Assembly (NCBI RefSeq): GCF_914271485.1
Contig: NZ_CAJZAG010000019.1
Coordinates: 1 to 64,000 of the forward strand
Reading direction: 5' to 3'
Origin: Cupriavidus pampae
GTDB taxonomy: Bacteria; Pseudomonadota; Gammaproteobacteria; Burkholderiales; Burkholderiaceae
Length of the DNA: 64,000 bases
Below are positions 60,551 through 64,000 of this stretch, piece by piece. The first letter of the stretch is position 1. Every line of letters starts with the position of its first letter. Both the position numbers and the translations under genes were made by a program. The notes beneath the pieces were generated by a model, which did no database searches, was not told the origin of the DNA, and saw only the letters and a program-made list of their open reading frames with translations.

Positions 60551-61653
60551 TCACGCTTGAAGTCGACCTCGGGGCGCGCAGTTACCCGATCCATATTGGC
60601 GGCGGGCTGCTGGGCCGCGCCGACCTGCTGCAGCCGCACGTCCGCGGCCAGCACGCGGTTATCGTCACCAACGAGACCGTGGGTCCGCTCTATGCGGCGC
60701 GCGTGGAAGCCGCGCTGACGTCGCTCGGCAAGACCGTGCGCGTGGTGACGCTGCCGGATGGCGAGCGCTTCAAACAGTGGGAAACGCTGAACCTGATCTT
60801 CGACGCGCTGCTGCGCGCGGGGGCGGATCGCAAGACCACGCTGATCGCGCTCGGTGGCGGCGTGGTGGGCGACATGACCGGGTTTGCCGCGGCCTGCTAC
60901 ATGCGCGGCGTACCGTTCGTGCAGATGCCGACCACGTTGCTGGCGCAGGTGGATTCGTCGGTGGGCGGCAAGACCGGCATCAACCATCCGCTCGGCAAGA
61001 ACATGATTGGCGCGTTCCACCAGCCCAACGCGGTGATCGCCGATATCGAGGCCCTGAAGACCCTGCCGGCGCGCGAACTGGCCGCAGGCCTGGCCGAAGT
61101 GATCAAGCACGGCGCGATTGCCGATGCCGATTACTTCGAGTGGATCGCCGAACATATCGACGCGCTCAACGCCTGCGATACGACGCGCATGGCCGAAGCG
61201 GTGCGCCGCTCGTGCGAGATCAAGGCGTCCGTGGTGGCGCAGGACGAGCGCGAGGGTGGGCTACGCGCAATCCTGAACTTCGGCCACACGTTCGGTCATG
61301 CGATCGAAGCGGGCATGGGCTATGGCGAATGGCTGCACGGCGAAGCCGTCGGCTGCGGCATGGTCATGGCCGCCGATCTGTCGCATCGCCTGGGCTTTAT
61401 CGACGTGCAGACGCTCGCGCGCATCCGCACGCTGACGCAGAAGGCGATGCTGCCCGTGGTCGCACCGGACCTCGGCGTGGACCGCTATATCGAGCTGATG
61501 AAGGTGGACAAGAAGGCCGAGGCCGGTAGCGTCAAGTTCATCCTGTTGCGCAAGCTGGGCGAGGCGTTCATCACCACCGTGCCGGATCCGGACCTGCGCG
61601 ACACGCTGCGTCACGCGGTGTTGAAACCCCCAACCGAGGCGCCGGTCGCCTGA
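60547..61653 (+). CDS. aroB: 3-dehydroquinate synthase
   Basis: AroB converts DAHP to 3-dehydroquinate, the second shikimate-pathway step, using NAD and a divalent metal. The 368-residue product has IALGGGVVGDMTGFAAACY near residue 100, the active-site DSSVGGKTGINHPLGKNMIG near residue 138 and the metal-binding FGHTFGHAIEAGMGYGEWLH and HGEAVGCGMVMA histidines near residues 245-265. It is translationally coupled to aroK. Confidence 0.97.
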   Translation: MITLEVDLGARSYPIHIGGGLLGRADLLQPHVRGQHAVIVTNETVGPLYAARVEAALTSLGKTVRVVTLPDGERFKQWETLNLIFDALLRAGADRKTTLIALGGGVVGDMTGFAAACYMRGVPFVQMPTTLLAQVDSSVGGKTGINHPLGKNMIGAFHQPNAVIADIEALKTLPARELAAGLAEVIKHGAIADADYFEWIAEHIDALNACDTTRMAEAVRRSCEIKASVVAQDEREGGLRAILNFGHTFGHAIEAGMGYGEWLHGEAVGCGMVMAADLSHRLGFIDVQTLARIRTLTQKAMLPVVAPDLGVDRYIELMKVDKKAEAGSVKFILLRKLGEAFITTVPDPDLRDTLRHAVLKPPTEAPVA

Positions 61654-61713
61654 CCGATCGGCCATGCCTCGCAACCCTAACGCCGACCCCATGTTGGACT
61701 CACGGATTGCCGC

Positions 61714-62850
61714 ATGACCGATCTCGAATCCCATCTCGCCCCATACGCCGCCCGCTCCGCGCAATCGCGCGGCCGCGTGCATGCGGAAGCCGCATCGTCG
61801 TCGCGCAGTGAATTCCAGCGCGATCGCGATCGCGTCATCCACAGCACGGCGTTCCGGCGGCTCGAATACAAGACGCAGGTCTTCGTCAATCACGAGGGCG
61901 ACCTGTTTCGCACGCGCCTGACGCACAGCCTGGAAGTCGCGCAGATCGCGCGCTCGATCGCGCGTAACCTGCGGCTCAACGAGGACCTCGTCGAGGCCAT
62001 TTCGCTGGCGCACGACCTCGGCCACACGCCGTTCGGCCATGCGGGACAGGATGCGCTCAACACCTGCATGAAGAACCACGGCGGGTTCGAGCACAACCTG
62101 CAGAGCCTGCTCGTCGTCGATGAACTCGAGGAGCGCTACGGCGGCTTCAACGGCCTCAACCTTACGTTCGAGACGCGCGAAGGCATTCTCAAGCATTGTT
62201 CGCGCGTCAATGCCGCGGCGCTTGGCGAGCTGGGCCGGCGCTTTCTCGAGGGCGCGCAGCCGCCGCTGGAAGCGCAGCTGGCTAATCTGGCGGACGAGAT
62301 CGCGTACAACAACCACGATATCGACGATGGCCTGCGTTCGGGGCTGCTGACGCTCGATCAGCTCGACGAAGTCCCGATGTGGGCGCGCCATCGCGCCGAG
62401 GTGACGCAGGCATTTCCGGGCATCAACGGCCGCCGCGCGATCAACGAGACGGTCCGACGCATGATCAACACGCTGATCGTCGATCTGATCGAGACCACGA
62501 CGCAGAACATCGTGGCTGCCAACGTGAAGTCGATCGACGCGGTACGCGCCGCCGGCACGCTGGTAGCGTTCAGTCCGAAGGTGCACGAGGAAGCGGCCGC
62601 GCTCAAGCGCTTCCTGTTCCGGCACCTGTACCGGCACTACCTGGTCATGCGCATGTCCGCGAAAGCACAGCGCATCGTCTCCGACCTGTTCGGCGCATTC
62701 ATGACCGATGCGCGCCTGCTGCCGCCGCAGTATCAGGCGGGCCACGGTGGCGACCAGCCGCGCCTGATCGCGCATTACATCGCCGGCATGACGGATCGCT
62801 ACGCGATTCGCGAGCATCGGCGCATCTTCGCGGTCAGCGAGAGCGAATAA
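61714..62850 (+). CDS. dgt: Deoxyguanosinetriphosphate triphosphohydrolase-like protein
   Basis: Dgt-type HD-domain enzymes cut dNTPs to deoxynucleoside and triphosphate. The 378-residue product has the opening RVHAEAASSSRSEFQRDRDR, the metal-binding histidines in RLTHSLEVAQIARSIARNL and the paired H-D of SLAHDLGHTPFGHAGQDALN near residue 105. Its size fits the shorter dGTPase-like (type 2) proteins rather than E. coli Dgt (505 residues). It follows aroB by 60 bases, probably in the same transcript. Confidence 0.94.
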   Translation: MTDLESHLAPYAARSAQSRGRVHAEAASSSRSEFQRDRDRVIHSTAFRRLEYKTQVFVNHEGDLFRTRLTHSLEVAQIARSIARNLRLNEDLVEAISLAHDLGHTPFGHAGQDALNTCMKNHGGFEHNLQSLLVVDELEERYGGFNGLNLTFETREGILKHCSRVNAAALGELGRRFLEGAQPPLEAQLANLADEIAYNNHDIDDGLRSGLLTLDQLDEVPMWARHRAEVTQAFPGINGRRAINETVRRMINTLIVDLIETTTQNIVAANVKSIDAVRAAGTLVAFSPKVHEEAAALKRFLFRHLYRHYLVMRMSAKAQRIVSDLFGAFMTDARLLPPQYQAGHGGDQPRLIAHYIAGMTDRYAIREHRRIFAVSESE

Positions 62851-62878
62851 AAGGCGGCGTGCCGCCGCCCATCAAAAA

Positions 62879-62887
62879 AATGGGGAC
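62879..62887. repeat. Left AATGGGGAC motif flanking the RAYT
   Basis: AATGGGGAC (62879-62887) is the inverted partner of GTCCCCATT at 63734-63742. Such short motifs often border RAYT genes in proteobacteria and may be recognition or end sequences. A related GACCCCATTT occurs at 63783. Confidence 0.6.
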
Positions 62888-62998
62888 GGATAAGACGGGC
62901 GCTCGGGCTATGATGGCGCCATTGCTGACCCGATTCGTTGATGCCCCCTGCCGCTGCTAGCGCCACCGCTAGTGCCCGACGGGTGGCTGCGATGCCCG

Positions 62999-63730
62999 AT
63001 GGCCCGTCTTCCCCGCTTTTCTCCCTCCGGTTTGCCTGCACACGTGTTGCAGCGTGGCAACAATCGCCAGCCTATCTTCCAGGGGCCTGACGATTACGCC
63101 GAGTACCTCGACAGCCTGCGCATGGCCGCGCGCGAGTATGACCTCGCGGTCCACGCCTATGCGCTGCGGCCCAACCACGTGCATCTGGTGGCCACCCCGA
63201 AGGGCCCGGACGCGCTGAGCCTGGTGATGCAGGCGGTCGGTCGTCGCTATGCGCGCTACTTCAATCGAGTGGCAGCGCGGACCGGAACGTTGTGGGAAGG
63301 GCGCTTCCGCTCCGCGGTGCTCGAGCCCGAGGGCTGGTTACTGCCCGCGATGCTCTATGCCGAAGGCAATGCGGTGCGCGCGGGCGAGGTGGCGTCGCCC
63401 GAGCTCGACCGCTGGAGCAGCTATCACCATCACGCGGGCATCGAATCGAGTCCGCTTGTGAGCGATCACTCTTTGTACTGGGCATTAGGTAACACGCCTT
63501 TCGAGCGCCAATCGAACTACCGCGCGCTCACGGCGGAGGGGTTGTCGGGCAAGACCCTTGCGGCTTTGCAGCAGCATGCCCATAGCGGCTGGCCGCTGGG
63601 TGGGGAGGCATTTCTGACTCAATTGGGCCGCCACGCGGTGCGGCGGGTACAGCCGCTGCCCAAGGGACGACCGAAACGAGAAAATGCGCGTGTGGAGGAA
63701 CAAGACGGTGCGGAAGTGGATATAACTTAA
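62999..63730 (+). CDS. REP-associated tyrosine transposase (RAYT, IS200/IS605-like Y1 family)
   Basis: RAYT proteins are single-copy, domesticated-looking relatives of IS200/IS605 transposases that act on palindromic REP DNA. The 243-residue product has the family start MARLPRFSPSGLPAHVLQRG, the HUH metal motif NHVHLVATP near residue 60 and the region with the likely catalytic tyrosine, VGRRYARYFNRVAARTGTLW. It ends in a basic stretch (GRPKRENARVEEQ). ATG 62999 gives the family N-terminus; a GTG at 62972 is possible. It lies between dgt and the next operon, with inverted motifs on both sides. Confidence 0.9.
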   Translation: MARLPRFSPSGLPAHVLQRGNNRQPIFQGPDDYAEYLDSLRMAAREYDLAVHAYALRPNHVHLVATPKGPDALSLVMQAVGRRYARYFNRVAARTGTLWEGRFRSAVLEPEGWLLPAMLYAEGNAVRAGEVASPELDRWSSYHHHAGIESSPLVSDHSLYWALGNTPFERQSNYRALTAEGLSGKTLAALQQHAHSGWPLGGEAFLTQLGRHAVRRVQPLPKGRPKRENARVEEQDGAEVDIT

Positions 63731-63733
63731 TGT

Positions 63734-63792
63734 GTCCCCATTAAAATGACCGCAAAAAATGGTGCAGATTTAAATCTGTTCTGACCCCATTT
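63734..63792. repeat. Right flanking motifs of the RAYT
   Basis: GTCCCCATT (63734-63742) is the inverse of the left motif at 62879-62887, and GACCCCATTT (63783-63792) is a related second copy (on the other strand AAATGGGGTC). The two are about 40 bases apart around ATTTAAAT, a palindrome. These bound the RAYT on the right. Confidence 0.6.
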
Positions 63793-63800
63793 AAAAACTT

Positions 63801-63829
63801 TTGCGAGTCATTCCGGATTCTCATATAGT
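63801..63829 (+). promoter_or_regulatory. Sigma-70 promoter for a gene beyond the right edge
   Basis: TTGCGA (63801-63806) and TATAGT (63824-63829) are exactly 17 bases apart. The 160 bases that follow contain no start codon with a ribosome-binding site that I trust, so they are probably the leader of a gene past 64000. In relatives gltB often follows dgt, but nothing here proves that. Confidence 0.75.
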
Positions 63830-64000
63830 TGCTCCACCCACATTCATTGTGCGGCGCGTCACGCTCGTGTACGCCGCAGCGGTTCGCTGTCCACGGCATC
63901 GTCAATCGAGACCTGAGAGTCCCGGGCGAAGCCGGCAGCCGAACCCTCGGTCCCCCCTTGCCTAAACGCGCAGCCTTCACCGGATAACTGCCCGTGGATC

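Noticed and set aside
63741..63980. 79-codon minus-strand frame near the right edge
   Set aside because: Covers the RAYT flank and a promoter; no ribosome-binding site and no similarity recognised.

Overview
The window is a conserved chromosomal segment from a GC-rich beta-proteobacterium of the family Burkholderiaceae, most likely Cupriavidus or a close relative such as Ralstonia. This rests on protein sequences recognised by eye and on gene order (5S - tRNA-Tyr/Gly/Thr - tuf - tRNA-Trp - secE - nusG; dsbD-hemB-engB-cytochrome c4-resB-ccsA; pilMNOPQ-aroKB-dgt). No database search was run.

Region 1 (1-14700) starts in the 3' end of a 5S rRNA, so an rRNA operon lies just upstream. It continues with three tRNAs behind a clear sigma-70 promoter, the first tuf copy, tRNA-Trp, secE-nusG, the L11/L1 and L10/L12 genes with their leaders, and rpoB-rpoC closed by a strong terminator. 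Region 2 (14800-17200) holds an unrecognised small secreted protein and recQ. Region 3 (17200-22500) is the str operon (rpsL, rpsG, fusA, second tuf) plus rpsJ, which a terminator separates from the rest of the S10 operon. Region 4 (22600-37200) contains the S10, spc and alpha operons from rplC to rplQ, with recognisable promoters before rplC and rplN and terminators at several operon joints.

Region 5 (37200-51700) is a redox and envelope block: dsbD, a CorA-type channel, hemB, engB, a diheme cytochrome c4, the ResB/CcsA system II cytochrome c assembly pair, a small lipoprotein, msrPQ, lptM-lysA and cyaY. DsbD, HemB, ResB, CcsA and the cytochrome all bear on making c-type cytochromes. Region 6 (51650-62850) has palindromic GC-rich repeats, mrcA (PBP1a) divergent from pilMNOPQ, then aroK-aroB-dgt. 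The window ends with a REP-associated tyrosine transposase (RAYT) between inverted short motifs and a promoter for a gene beyond the right edge.

Almost all genes are housekeeping, and I found no new multi-gene system. The less ordinary signals are non-coding. They include a four-hairpin RNA candidate with its own terminator next to hemB (41528-41642), competing hairpins before rpoB, a dyad around the spc promoter -10 box, an attenuator-like hairpin before rpsL, and a perfect ACAAAATTGT palindrome before msrP that matches the core of the E. coli HprR box. Others are a tRNA-like remnant before rpsG, two tuf genes that look identical, and the RAYT with its flanking motifs.
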